10,771 nt of DNA. It comes from Bacteroidia bacterium. Lineage in GTDB: Bacteria; Bacteroidota; Bacteroidia; AKYH767-A; OLB10. The position numbers and the translations under genes are program-made. The DNA is taken from positions 1-10,771 of the forward strand of contig JANWID010000072.1 in assembly GCA_025450095.1 (NCBI GenBank), in the 5' to 3' direction. Each line of letters begins with the position of its first letter. Within the stretch, counting starts at the first letter, position 1. The notes under the pieces were generated by a model that was not told where the DNA came from, made no database searches, and was given only the letters and a program-made list of their open reading frames with translations. Below are positions 1 through 6,806 of the stretch, in pieces.

Positions 1-250
1 CGCCGACATAAATTGCAGAATTATCATAAACAATACGCACATCTATTGGGTGATCAGGTGCAGAACCTTCGATGGGCTGGTACTGGTAGAAGTGAGTCAT
101 TGGTACAGCTTCTGACCATGTAGCTTCATTTAATGCACCATCAATTTTTGGCGGAATTTCGATACGGATTGCCTGGTAAATTTTCAGGGAATCCTGGGCC
201 CTGGAATTTATTGTTAAAAACAGGGCAATAAATAAAAAAAATACTCTCAT
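1..250 (-). CDS. Secreted CBM9-like/DUF5916-type protein, N-terminal fragment
   Basis: Open reading frame of 83 codons read from ATG at 250-248 leftwards; the rest lies beyond the window edge. Residues 1-18 form a signal peptide (MRVFFLFIALFL core, then NSRA) with likely cleavage before QD. The mature part has the hallmark of the carbohydrate-binding family 9-like domain at the N-terminus of DUF5916 proteins: an isoleucine-rich strand, then IDGALNEATWSEA, an aromatic-rich FYQYQP, IEGSAPDHP, and the strand pair VRIVYDNSAIYVG. In full-length relatives (typically several hundred residues) this domain precedes an outer-membrane beta-barrel-like C-terminal part; that part is not visible here. The exact substrate is unknown. 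A perfect TAGCTTTG -7 element lies just upstream on the same strand. Family assignment is good, function is not. Confidence 0.8.
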   Translation of the reverse strand, partial: MRVFFLFIALFLTINSRAQDSLKIYQAIRIEIPPKIDGALNEATWSEAVPMTHFYQYQPIEGSAPDHPIDVRIVYDNSAIYVG

Positions 251-272
251 GCTTGCTAACACATAACCTATA

Positions 273-280
273 CAAAGCTA
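273..280 (-). promoter_or_regulatory. Putative Bacteroidota -7 promoter element for the DUF5916-type gene
   Basis: On the minus strand this reads TAGCTTTG, a perfect match to the Bacteroidota TAnnTTTG -7 element, 22 bp upstream of the ATG. No clear TTG -33 element is seen at the expected distance, so the call rests on the -7 match and its position. Confidence 0.45.
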
Positions 281-400
281 AAAGTTTTAACTCACTGATT
301 GCTGAATATAAACAGGCTACATTTAGATGTGGGAGTAATTGTATATAAAATAATTGCTACAACTTTAATGTGGTTTTAATAAGATTTTGTGTAACTTTTA

Positions 401-443
401 AGTCAGGATATTCATCTTATTTCTGAACTAAAAAATCCTGACT
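401..443 (+). promoter_or_regulatory. Inverted repeat in the leader of the GIN-domain gene
   Basis: AGTCAGGAT (401-409) and ATCCTGACT (435-443) form a perfect 9-bp inverted repeat with a 25-nt spacer; the right arm ends on the base before the ATG. As RNA this would be a stem-loop occupying the ribosome landing area; as DNA it could be an operator. A near-consensus -7 element, TAACTTTT (392-399), would place the transcript start at about the left arm, so the whole 5' leader would be this hairpin. The function is inferred; only the repeat itself is seen. Confidence 0.4.
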
Positions 444-1157
444 ATGAAAAATTCAAAAATTGCATCCTTATTTATTTCATTTACAATATTGTCGGTAGCC
501 ACATGCTTCCAAACCGAAAACCTGGCCGCAGCAATCCGGGTGGCCGGAGAAAAACGGAATGTTGGATCCTTCAATCAGCTGGATATAGGCGGAGCTTTCT
601 CGGTAACCCTAATTCAAGGAAATGAAGAATCAGTTGTACTTGACGTCACATCAGAAATTGCTTCGCATATTATTACAAAAGTGGAGGGAGGGGAATTGAA
701 AATTTATACTGAGAAAAATTTTAAGTCGGATGATAAAGTAGCACTGACTGTTAATTTTAAAACTCTAAAATCAATTGAATGTTCCGGTGCAGGCACGCTT
801 GCATCTTCAGGAAAGCTTCAGTTTGATGAACTTTCCCTCGATGCCAGCGGTGCATGTAAAACAAACCTGGAATTAACGGCCAAAAGCCTGGAAGTAGATA
901 TCAGTGGCGCTGGCAATACAACTTTAGCCGGGGCTGTTCCAAAGGTAGATCTTGACATTTCGGGAACAGGTAAATTCATGGCCGTGTCTCTACAGGCCGA
1001 TGATTATGAAATTGATATTTCCGGAACCGGAAATGCCGAAGTCAGTGTATCAAAATCACTGGATGTGGAAATTTCCGGAACGGGTATGGTTAAATACAAA
1101 GGCGATCCGATGATCAAAAAAGAAATTTCTGGTACGGGTAGTGTTTCCCGGTTATAA
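444..1157 (+). CDS. Secreted GIN-domain (DUF2807) protein
   Basis: A 237-residue secreted protein. The N-terminus is a signal peptide (MKNSKIASLFISFTILSVAT, possible cleavage after LAAA near residue 30; Cys21 is a weak lipobox alternative because Thr precedes it). Residues 36-100 match the start of the 'head GIN' domain: RNVGSFNQLDIGG, a strand with VTLIQGNEESVVLDV, then GGELKIYTEKN. From residue 112 to the end there are seven copies of a (D/E)-x-SG-(A/T)-(G/C) motif at 112, 133, 152, 171, 191, 209 and 227, spaced 18-21 residues apart, as expected for rungs of a beta-helix or beta-prism-like stack. Family members are often annotated 'putative auto-transporter adhesin', but no function is established. 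The gene stands alone, divergent from the gene on its left and convergent with the OmpA-like gene on its right, with a terminator between them. Confidence 0.87.
   Translation: MKNSKIASLFISFTILSVATCFQTENLAAAIRVAGEKRNVGSFNQLDIGGAFSVTLIQGNEESVVLDVTSEIASHIITKVEGGELKIYTEKNFKSDDKVALTVNFKTLKSIECSGAGTLASSGKLQFDELSLDASGACKTNLELTAKSLEVDISGAGNTTLAGAVPKVDLDISGTGKFMAVSLQADDYEIDISGTGNAEVSVSKSLDVEISGTGMVKYKGDPMIKKEISGTGSVSRL
777..1139 (+). repeat. Seven tandem (D/E)xSG(A/T)(G/C) rung repeats inside the GIN protein
   Basis: Protein-level tandem repeat with a period of about 54-63 bp. The motifs are ECSGAG, DASGAC, DISGAG, DISGTG, DISGTG, EISGTG and EISGTG. The last four copies stay similar at DNA level (variants of ATTTCCGGAACGGG), the first three have drifted. 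It is a structural repeat of the encoded fold, not a mobile or intergenic repeat. Confidence 0.75.
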
Positions 1158-1180
1158 AACCAAATAAAGTTTCAGCAGAT

Positions 1181-1215
1181 AGCAGCGGGGTATTAAATTT
1201 ACCGCTGCTTTTTTT
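1181..1215 (+). terminator. Rho-independent terminator between convergent genes
   Basis: AGCAGCGG (1181-1188) pairs perfectly with CCGCTGCT (1202-1209) around a 13-nt loop; the stem ends in a run of seven T (1209-1215). It lies 23 bp after the GIN-gene stop and directly abuts the stop codon of the minus-strand OmpA-like gene. On the minus strand the same stem is followed by only a weak T-rich stretch, so it is best seen as terminating the plus-strand gene, with possible partial action in the other direction. Confidence 0.85.
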
Positions 1216-1216
1216 A

Positions 1217-2200
1217 TTAGTTTGATTTCAATACGTCCAAAAGCTCATCGAGTTTTGGAGTGAGTATTACTTCAATCCTCCGGTTTTTTTTCCGGGCATC
1301 GGCAGTGCTGCCCGGATCAATAGGCAAAAATTCGCTTCGTCCCGCAGGCGTCAATCGCACCGGGTTTATTTTATCATTTTTAGTAAGAATACGAACTACC
1401 GAGGTCGCCCGCATTACACTCAGATCCCAGTTGTCTTTAATCGCACCCCCCTTGATTGGAACATTATCAGTATGTCCTTCAATCAGCACATTGATATCGG
1501 TATCTTTTTCAAGTACTTTTCCCAGTTGTTTTAATGCTTCTTCACCTTTGGGATCTACTATGATGCTTCCCGATGAAAATAACAATCGTTCCTCCAGTGA
1601 AACATACACCTTCCCGTTCTTTTGCTCAACAGTCAATCCGTTATTTTGAAATCCTAAGAGTGCCTTTGAAACAGTTTCCTTCAGCGCTTTAACGGAGCTG
1701 TCTTTACTGTCGAGAATTCGCTGCAACTCTGCTACTTTCTCTTCGCGAAGTTTCAGCTGTTCTCCCATTTCTGTAATGCTTTTTTCACGAAGCTTTAAGG
1801 AATCTTCTTTCCGCTGAAGTTCTTCCTGGGTAACCTGAAGCTGTTGAATAAGTTTCTTGGATTCAATTTGTCCTGAAGCAACGATTTTATCATTATTAGC
1901 AAGTAGCTTGTCATATGAATTCGACATTTCATTGTACAGTGTTGTAAGCCGGCGGTTGCCGGTCCCCAATGTGTTTGTATCCGCACGCAAGTATGTCACT
2001 TCCCGCTGAAGATCTTTTACGGTTTGATTGAGTTCTGACTTTTGCGTATTGACTTCAAGGTTTTCTGCCCGGAGTCGCGCATTTTCTTCATCACATTTCA
2101 TTTTTGAAGTATTCATTTCGTCATACATCCTGGAAGGAACACAGGAAGCAAGCATAAGCATTGACGATATTATCAAAATGGAAGTTTTCAGGCAGTTCAT
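1217..2200 (-). CDS. OmpA-family peptidoglycan-binding lipoprotein with coiled-coil stalk
   Basis: A 327-residue protein expected to sit in the outer membrane and hold it to the cell wall. Residues 1-20 are a lipoprotein signal peptide ending in the lipobox LASC (lipidated Cys20). Residues 30-175 are Glu/Lys/Gln/Leu-rich with heptad character and predicted to be a long coiled coil. Residues 198-315 are an OmpA C-terminal domain: LLFSSGSIIVDPKG, LIEGHTDNVP, NWDLSVMRA and NRRIEVIL are all present. Asp245 (in GHTD) and Arg264 (in LSxxRA) correspond to the residues that hold diaminopimelate in characterised OmpA domains, so binding is probably intact. Such proteins are often labelled 'flagellar motor protein MotB', but there is no N-terminal transmembrane ion-channel segment, so a motor role is not supported. 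It is divergent from the 2451 gene and appears monocistronic. Confidence 0.9.
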   Translation of the reverse strand: MNCLKTSILIISSMLMLASCVPSRMYDEMNTSKMKCDEENARLRAENLEVNTQKSELNQTVKDLQREVTYLRADTNTLGTGNRRLTTLYNEMSNSYDKLLANNDKIVASGQIESKKLIQQLQVTQEELQRKEDSLKLREKSITEMGEQLKLREEKVAELQRILDSKDSSVKALKETVSKALLGFQNNGLTVEQKNGKVYVSLEERLLFSSGSIIVDPKGEEALKQLGKVLEKDTDINVLIEGHTDNVPIKGGAIKDNWDLSVMRATSVVRILTKNDKINPVRLTPAGRSEFLPIDPGSTADARKKNRRIEVILTPKLDELLDVLKSN

Positions 2201-2450
2201 TTGTAAGAATTATTATGGTAGATGTTCCAGATCCATATGGATGCGGATTTGACAAAAATGGCAAAACTTTAGCCTTTAAATCGGCTTCGTATAATTAGTA
2301 ATTAACAGCCGTATGTAGATTACTCATTCCAGATGATGTCAGCTATTCAGTTATTTTTTACTTTATTTAGGCTTGGGTTTAATATCTTAAAAAGAAACGA
2401 TTTGCGTAGTTTAATCGTTAAATAGTATGTTATATCAATAAAGCTTCAGG
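2201..2450. promoter_or_regulatory. Divergent intergenic region of the OmpA-like and 240-residue protein genes
   Basis: This 250-bp AT-rich spacer must hold both promoters. For the OmpA-like gene the minus strand has CATTTTTG (2253-2260), one mismatch from TAnnTTTG, and a 12-bp palindrome ATCCATATGGAT (2231-2242) just downstream of it. Towards the plus-strand gene there is a 7-bp inverted repeat, AACGATT (2396-2402) and AATCGTT (2413-2419), ending 31 bp before the ATG. No convincing -33 elements were found, and no small gene is visible. Confidence 0.4.
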
Positions 2451-3173
2451 ATGGCACAGCTCAGTAGCAATTGGATTACCGAAAAGCATATAGATTTCGA
2501 GTATAAAAAATATCTGTTGCTTGGATATCTGCAAGGAGTGAGTGAAAGTTTTACAGAATCTAAATTGTATCCATCTCTAAGTGAATTAGTTACACACTAT
2601 CGCAATGTAATCGCCCTAAGGGAAAAGAAAAAAGATCTGTTTAACAGCTTCCCCGAAAGGCTAACTGGCGCTGATTTGTCCGGCTTCAACATGATTTATG
2701 AAAAGCTGTTGAACGATGACCAGATTATGAGTGAAATTGAGAACATAATCGAATTTTCCATCCCCCAATTCGAAAAATATATCTCCGAAGGAAAAGCGAT
2801 ATATGATTTCATTGAATCCAGGATAAATATCTTTCCAGTAGGAATTATGCCTTTGAATGCAGACGAAGGCTACCTTTTGCTTAAATATAATCCCAAAGGT
2901 GATACGCTGGTATATGAATATCAAATTACCATTTTTGAAAATCCTGATGAAAGGTATCGGGGAATTTCCACAAATTTTATTTGTTCGTATGCTTCCACGT
3001 TGCATAATTCCTTTGAGAATATCAAGCAGGATCTGATACGATATAACCGGAAGTTGCCCAATCCTGCTACTTATGTGATTGAATCCGATCTGAATGTGCC
3101 TTTGCAGGAAACCCTTTTGCCATTGGCAAGGAGAACGCTGGTGAAATATGTAGCAACCGGCTCAAAAAGTTAA
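2451..3173 (+). CDS. Uncharacterised cytoplasmic protein, probably conserved in Bacteroidota
   Basis: A 240-residue protein that I cannot assign to a named function. It has no signal peptide or membrane segment, so it is probably cytoplasmic. Residues 1-125 look mostly alpha-helical with many charged residues (YLLLGYLQGVSESF, a YPSLSEL turn, a REKKKDLF stretch, MSEIENIIEFSIPQFEKY). Residues 127-240 look like a compact alpha/beta domain with motif-like stretches: FPVGIMPLNADEGYLLL, TLVYEYQITIFE, DERYRGIST, LPNPATYVIES and PLQETLLPLARRTLVKYV. The density of these stretches suggests a strongly constrained protein, and I recall similar unnamed proteins in Bacteroidota. The gene is preceded by a 7-bp dyad and followed 131 bp later by the large outer-membrane protein gene on the same strand, but co-transcription is uncertain. 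Base composition matches its neighbours. Confidence 0.82.
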   Translation: MAQLSSNWITEKHIDFEYKKYLLLGYLQGVSESFTESKLYPSLSELVTHYRNVIALREKKKDLFNSFPERLTGADLSGFNMIYEKLLNDDQIMSEIENIIEFSIPQFEKYISEGKAIYDFIESRINIFPVGIMPLNADEGYLLLKYNPKGDTLVYEYQITIFENPDERYRGISTNFICSYASTLHNSFENIKQDLIRYNRKLPNPATYVIESDLNVPLQETLLPLARRTLVKYVATGSKS

Positions 3174-3244
3174 TCCACCCGGGTTAAAGATTCCACTAAT
3201 GAATAGCCCGGCGATCCTTAATTGCCCCCTTTTAATTATTTTCA

Positions 3245-3275
3245 CCGGTTTAATAATTTCCGGAATATTAAACGG
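3245..3275. promoter_or_regulatory. Imperfect palindrome upstream of the large outer-membrane protein gene
   Basis: GTTTAATA (3248-3255) is the exact reverse complement of TATTAAAC (3266-3273), and between them sits the palindrome TTCCGGAA (3258-3265), so the arms form 12 pairs with a 2-nt bulge on the left. CCG/CGG flanks extend it with one further bulged base. It ends 29 bp before the ATG at 3305. There is no following T run, so an operator or leader structure is more likely than a terminator. TAGGTTTC (3281-3288), one mismatch from the -7 consensus, follows it directly. Confidence 0.35.
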
Positions 3276-3304
3276 TTATATAGGTTTCGGGAAACCAATT
3301 CCGG

Positions 3305-6300
3305 ATGGAAAAACCTTATTTGAATACAAGGATTATCATATGGTTTTTGGTCCTGACATTCTTTGGCTCTGCCACTTCGAATGCTCAGATTACCGGTAAT
3401 ACAAGGCAGAAATACATATATCCGAAGAACGATACCATCGTACTGGACACGTTAAGCATTTTGCCGGGTTCACTTAATTTATATGATGCATCCGGGAACC
3501 ATTTCCAGTTACCATCTTCATGGAAACTGGAAGACGCAGCTTCCTTGCTGATACTTCCTCACCAGGCTACCGGAGCTCCTGATTCCCTGCTGGCTGTGTA
3601 CAAAGTCTTTCCAATATTACTTTCCCGGACTTATAGTAATCGCGATCGTTCAATTATTGAAAAATATTATTCCGGATTATACAATCCCTTTTCTTATGAC
3701 GAACGGAATTCGGAGAATAACATTTTTAAAATGGAAGGCCTGAGCAGGAATGGTAATATATCAAGAGGAATAAGCTTTGGTAACAATCAGGATGTAGTTG
3801 TTAATTCAAGCTTCAACCTGCAATTGTCAGGTGTTCTTAGTGACAACGTTGAAATTCTGGCCGCAATAACCGATAACAACATTCCCGTTCAACCGGAAGG
3901 CAACACCCAGCAAATCCAGGATTTCGATAAAGTTTTTATTCAGCTATCCAGGAATAAAACCAAGCTTCTTGTTGGTGACTTCGAGTTGAACCGGCCTGAA
4001 AGTTACTTTATGAATTTTTATAAGAAAGGGCAGGGTGGAGTATTATCCACCGCATACCAACCCGGGCTGCGAAAAGATCAGCAGATGCGCACTGCCGTTA
4101 GTGGTGCCATTTCCAAAGGTAAATTTGCCCGGAATTCATTTAATGGGCTGGAAGCAAACCAGGGCCCTTACCGGCTGACAGGTTCCGAAAATGAAACTTA
4201 TATTATTGTGCTTGCAGGAACTGAAAAAGTTTTCATTGATGGTGTGCAGATGGTCCGAGGAGAACAGTTTGATTATATCATTGATTACAATACTTCCGAA
4301 ATAACGTTCACTACCCGTCGTCCTATAAACAAGGATAAAAGAATTTCGGTTGAATTCCAATATTCGGATAAAAATTATTCAAGGACCATGTTCTTCATTA
4401 ACCAGGAATATGAAGACCCGCGTTTGAAAATCAAGGGCAACATTTTTTCGGAACAGGATGCGAAAAACCAACCATTACAACAAGATCTCGACGATAACCA
4501 GAAGCGACTGCTTGCATCGGTCGGAGACAGCATTAACCATGCATTTTATCCCAATATCGACAGTGTACCATTCAACTCAACAGAGGTGTTATATGCACAG
4601 CGCGACTCTCTCGGTTTTCAATACTATGAATATTCGACTGATTCCACCAAAGCATTTTTCCGTTTGGGATTCAGTTTTGTTGGAAATAATAATGGTAATT
4701 ATGTTCCTGTTAATTCAAGCGCAAACGGAAGGGTTTTTCAGTTTGTTTTCCCGGTAAATGGAATACCACAGGGAAGTTATGAACCGGTCCTGTTACTTAT
4801 CACACCTAAAAAACAGCAGCTTTTTACACTGGGAGCAGATTATAAATTATCACCGGTCAGCAAAGTTTTTGTTGAAGCTGCGTATTCCAATTTTGATATA
4901 AACAGGTTTTCCAACAGCGATAAGTCCAATGACGGCGGTTACGCTTTAGCAGGCGGATTTGAACGACAGAACAGGTTATCGAAGGACACATTAAATGGCT
5001 GGAAACTGATTACTGCATTACGGCTTGAACACGTTTACAAGTTTTTTACACCGCTGGAAACATTCCGCAATATTGAATTCAATCGCGACTGGAACCTGGG
5101 CAATGTTCAGCTTGAAGGAAATGAAAATGCCGGTGGCATTTCATTGACTCTTGCTAAACCAACTCAGCAGATTACTTACCAGATCCGGACTTTTATTAAA
5201 GGATCAGATTATACAGGAATCATGAATTCATTGAAGGGACGAATCAATATTAAAAAGTTTCTGTTGGTTGCCGATGGAAGCTATTTATCGAGTGAAAGTC
5301 CCCAGGTAAATACACAGTTTCTTCGGTCTGTGAGCGATCTTTCAAGGCCGATAGGAGCGATTATTCTTGGTGCTAATTATCAGCAGGAACGCAATCGATT
5401 ATTGAATGCCCTTACGGATTCCATGTTGCAAAACAGTTATTCATTTGACGCTGGTAAATTTTATGTTGCTTCATCGGATACATCCAGGATCCGTTTTCGT
5501 TTTGAGGTAGCCCGTCGTTATGATTATGCTGTACGGAAAGATGAATATAAACGATCTACCGAAGCGGATGAAGCTTCTGCCTTACTGGAATTTACCGGAA
5601 ATCCACGCAGCCGGCTTACTATTACTTCAGGTTATAGAAACCTGGACATTTCGGATTCGTTGTTGACGACTCATAAACCTGAAGAGTCGTTGTTAAATCG
5701 AGTGGAGTATAATGCGATCATCTGGAAGGGTTTTATCACATGGTCGGCATTTTACGAAGTTGGATCAGGACAGGAACTTAAAAAGGAATACGCTTTTCTT
5801 GAAGTTGCGCCGGGTACAGGAGTTTATACATATGTTGACGATTATAATAACAATGGTGTCAAAGATCTGGATGAATTTGAAATTGCCGCCTTTCCTGACC
5901 AGGCAAATTTTATTAAGGTATTTCTACCGACCACCGAATATGTGAAAACACACACTAATCAATTCAACCAGGTGCTTACTATAACTCCTGGAGCTATATT
6001 TCAGGAGCAGCAGGGATGGCAAAAGTTGGTTTCCCGTTTCAGTAACCAAACATCTTACCGGATTGATAACAAAACTCTTGATGATGATCTGCTAAAGTCA
6101 TTGAATCCATTTCGTAACGACATCTCTGACGAAAAGTTACTGGCAACAAATTCGGCTTTCAGAAATACGCTGGCTTTTAACCGCACCAGTACGGTATTTG
6201 GTATGGACCTGACGTGGCAGGATAACCGGAATAAATCCATTCTTACAAGCGGTTTTGAAACCCGGGTGTTGCGTAGCCTGATAAATAATTTGAGGTGGAA

Positions 6301-6793
6301 TCTTACGAGAGTTTACAGTGTAAATATTGCGAACGAGAATGGTGAAAAATCCAACAGTTCCGAATTTCTTTCTAACCGCGATTATCGGATTCTTTTTTAC
6401 AGTGTAGAACCAAGACTTAGCATACAACCCGGAATTTCATTCCGCACTACATTAATCTATGAATTTGTGAACAAGCAAAACAGGAATGGTGAAACGGGAG
6501 AGCGATCCGATCAGCATACAGGTGGTATTGAATTTAAGTATAGCTCTGTGAAAAGAGGAATTTTTAGTACAAAATTCAACCTCATCCAGATTGACTATAA
6601 CGGTCCCGACAATACGCCGATTTCTTATGAAATTCTGGAAGGTCTGAAAAAGGGAAGAAATTATACCTGGGGCGCTTCTATCCAGCGGACACTTTCAAAC
6701 AGCATACAGGTAAATTTGAATTATGAAGGCAGAAAACCAGAAGGAACAAAAATTATTCACACCGGGGGTGTGCAGGCAAGAGCCTTTTTCTGA
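3305..6793 (+). CDS. Very large predicted outer-membrane beta-barrel protein
   Basis: A 1162-residue exported protein. Residues 1-27 are a signal peptide with cleavage after NA and before Gln28; this supports the ATG at 3305 as the true start. The first part includes EGLSRNGNISRGISFGNNQ (144-162), then a block with DNNIPVQPEGNTQQ (from 190). Around 279-357 comes a block with GPYRLTG, VFIDGVQMVRGEQFDYIID and RISVEFQYSD, which resembles a small beta domain. The remainder is rich in alternating polar/hydrophobic strands with aromatic girdle residues and ends in ARAFF, as outer-membrane barrels do. At 846-857 lies an EF-hand-like loop, DYNNNGVKDLDE, with acidic or Asn side chains at positions 1, 3, 5, 9 and 12. 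No TonB box, plug domain or type IX C-terminal signal was recognised. It is too short for SprA, and I cannot assign a pathway. The gene converges on the following minus-strand gene with a 13-bp gap. Confidence 0.82.
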   Translation: MEKPYLNTRIIIWFLVLTFFGSATSNAQITGNTRQKYIYPKNDTIVLDTLSILPGSLNLYDASGNHFQLPSSWKLEDAASLLILPHQATGAPDSLLAVYKVFPILLSRTYSNRDRSIIEKYYSGLYNPFSYDERNSENNIFKMEGLSRNGNISRGISFGNNQDVVVNSSFNLQLSGVLSDNVEILAAITDNNIPVQPEGNTQQIQDFDKVFIQLSRNKTKLLVGDFELNRPESYFMNFYKKGQGGVLSTAYQPGLRKDQQMRTAVSGAISKGKFARNSFNGLEANQGPYRLTGSENETYIIVLAGTEKVFIDGVQMVRGEQFDYIIDYNTSEITFTTRRPINKDKRISVEFQYSDKNYSRTMFFINQEYEDPRLKIKGNIFSEQDAKNQPLQQDLDDNQKRLLASVGDSINHAFYPNIDSVPFNSTEVLYAQRDSLGFQYYEYSTDSTKAFFRLGFSFVGNNNGNYVPVNSSANGRVFQFVFPVNGIPQGSYEPVLLLITPKKQQLFTLGADYKLSPVSKVFVEAAYSNFDINRFSNSDKSNDGGYALAGGFERQNRLSKDTLNGWKLITALRLEHVYKFFTPLETFRNIEFNRDWNLGNVQLEGNENAGGISLTLAKPTQQITYQIRTFIKGSDYTGIMNSLKGRINIKKFLLVADGSYLSSESPQVNTQFLRSVSDLSRPIGAIILGANYQQERNRLLNALTDSMLQNSYSFDAGKFYVASSDTSRIRFRFEVARRYDYAVRKDEYKRSTEADEASALLEFTGNPRSRLTITSGYRNLDISDSLLTTHKPEESLLNRVEYNAIIWKGFITWSAFYEVGSGQELKKEYAFLEVAPGTGVYTYVDDYNNNGVKDLDEFEIAAFPDQANFIKVFLPTTEYVKTHTNQFNQVLTITPGAIFQEQQGWQKLVSRFSNQTSYRIDNKTLDDDLLKSLNPFRNDISDEKLLATNSAFRNTLAFNRTSTVFGMDLTWQDNRNKSILTSGFETRVLRSLINNLRWNLTRVYSVNIANENGEKSNSSEFLSNRDYRILFYSVEPRLSIQPGISFRTTLIYEFVNKQNRNGETGERSDQHTGGIEFKYSSVKRGIFSTKFNLIQIDYNGPDNTPISYEILEGLKKGRNYTWGASIQRTLSNSIQVNLNYEGRKPEGTKIIHTGGVQARAFF

Positions 6794-6806
6794 AAAAGAG
6801 ACGACT

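Noticed and set aside
1260..1649. Plus-strand frames of up to 129 codons inside the OmpA-like gene, and similar frames within the other genes
   Set aside because: They lie antisense or out of frame within well-supported genes and their translations show no domain or signal features.
1217..2200. MotB-type flagellar stator protein
   Set aside because: The protein has a lipobox and coiled-coil stalk instead of the transmembrane proton-channel helix, and no other motility gene is present.
2231..2242. Perfect 12-bp palindrome ATCCATATGGAT in the leader of the OmpA-like gene
   Set aside because: Two or three perfect 12-bp palindromes are expected by chance in a window this size and no second copy or matching promoter geometry was found.
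3199..3399. 66-codon plus-strand frame with a hydrophobic stretch overlapping the start of the large outer-membrane protein gene
   Set aside because: It overlaps the signal-peptide region of the 3305 gene in another frame, matches no known small protein, and its hydrophobic part coincides with AT-rich palindromic spacer DNA.
6784..6798. Possible hairpin CTTTTT-CTG-AAAAAG at the convergent gene ends
   Set aside because: The stem is almost purely A/T with a 3-nt loop, overlaps the stop codon and has no following T run, so it is not a credible terminator.
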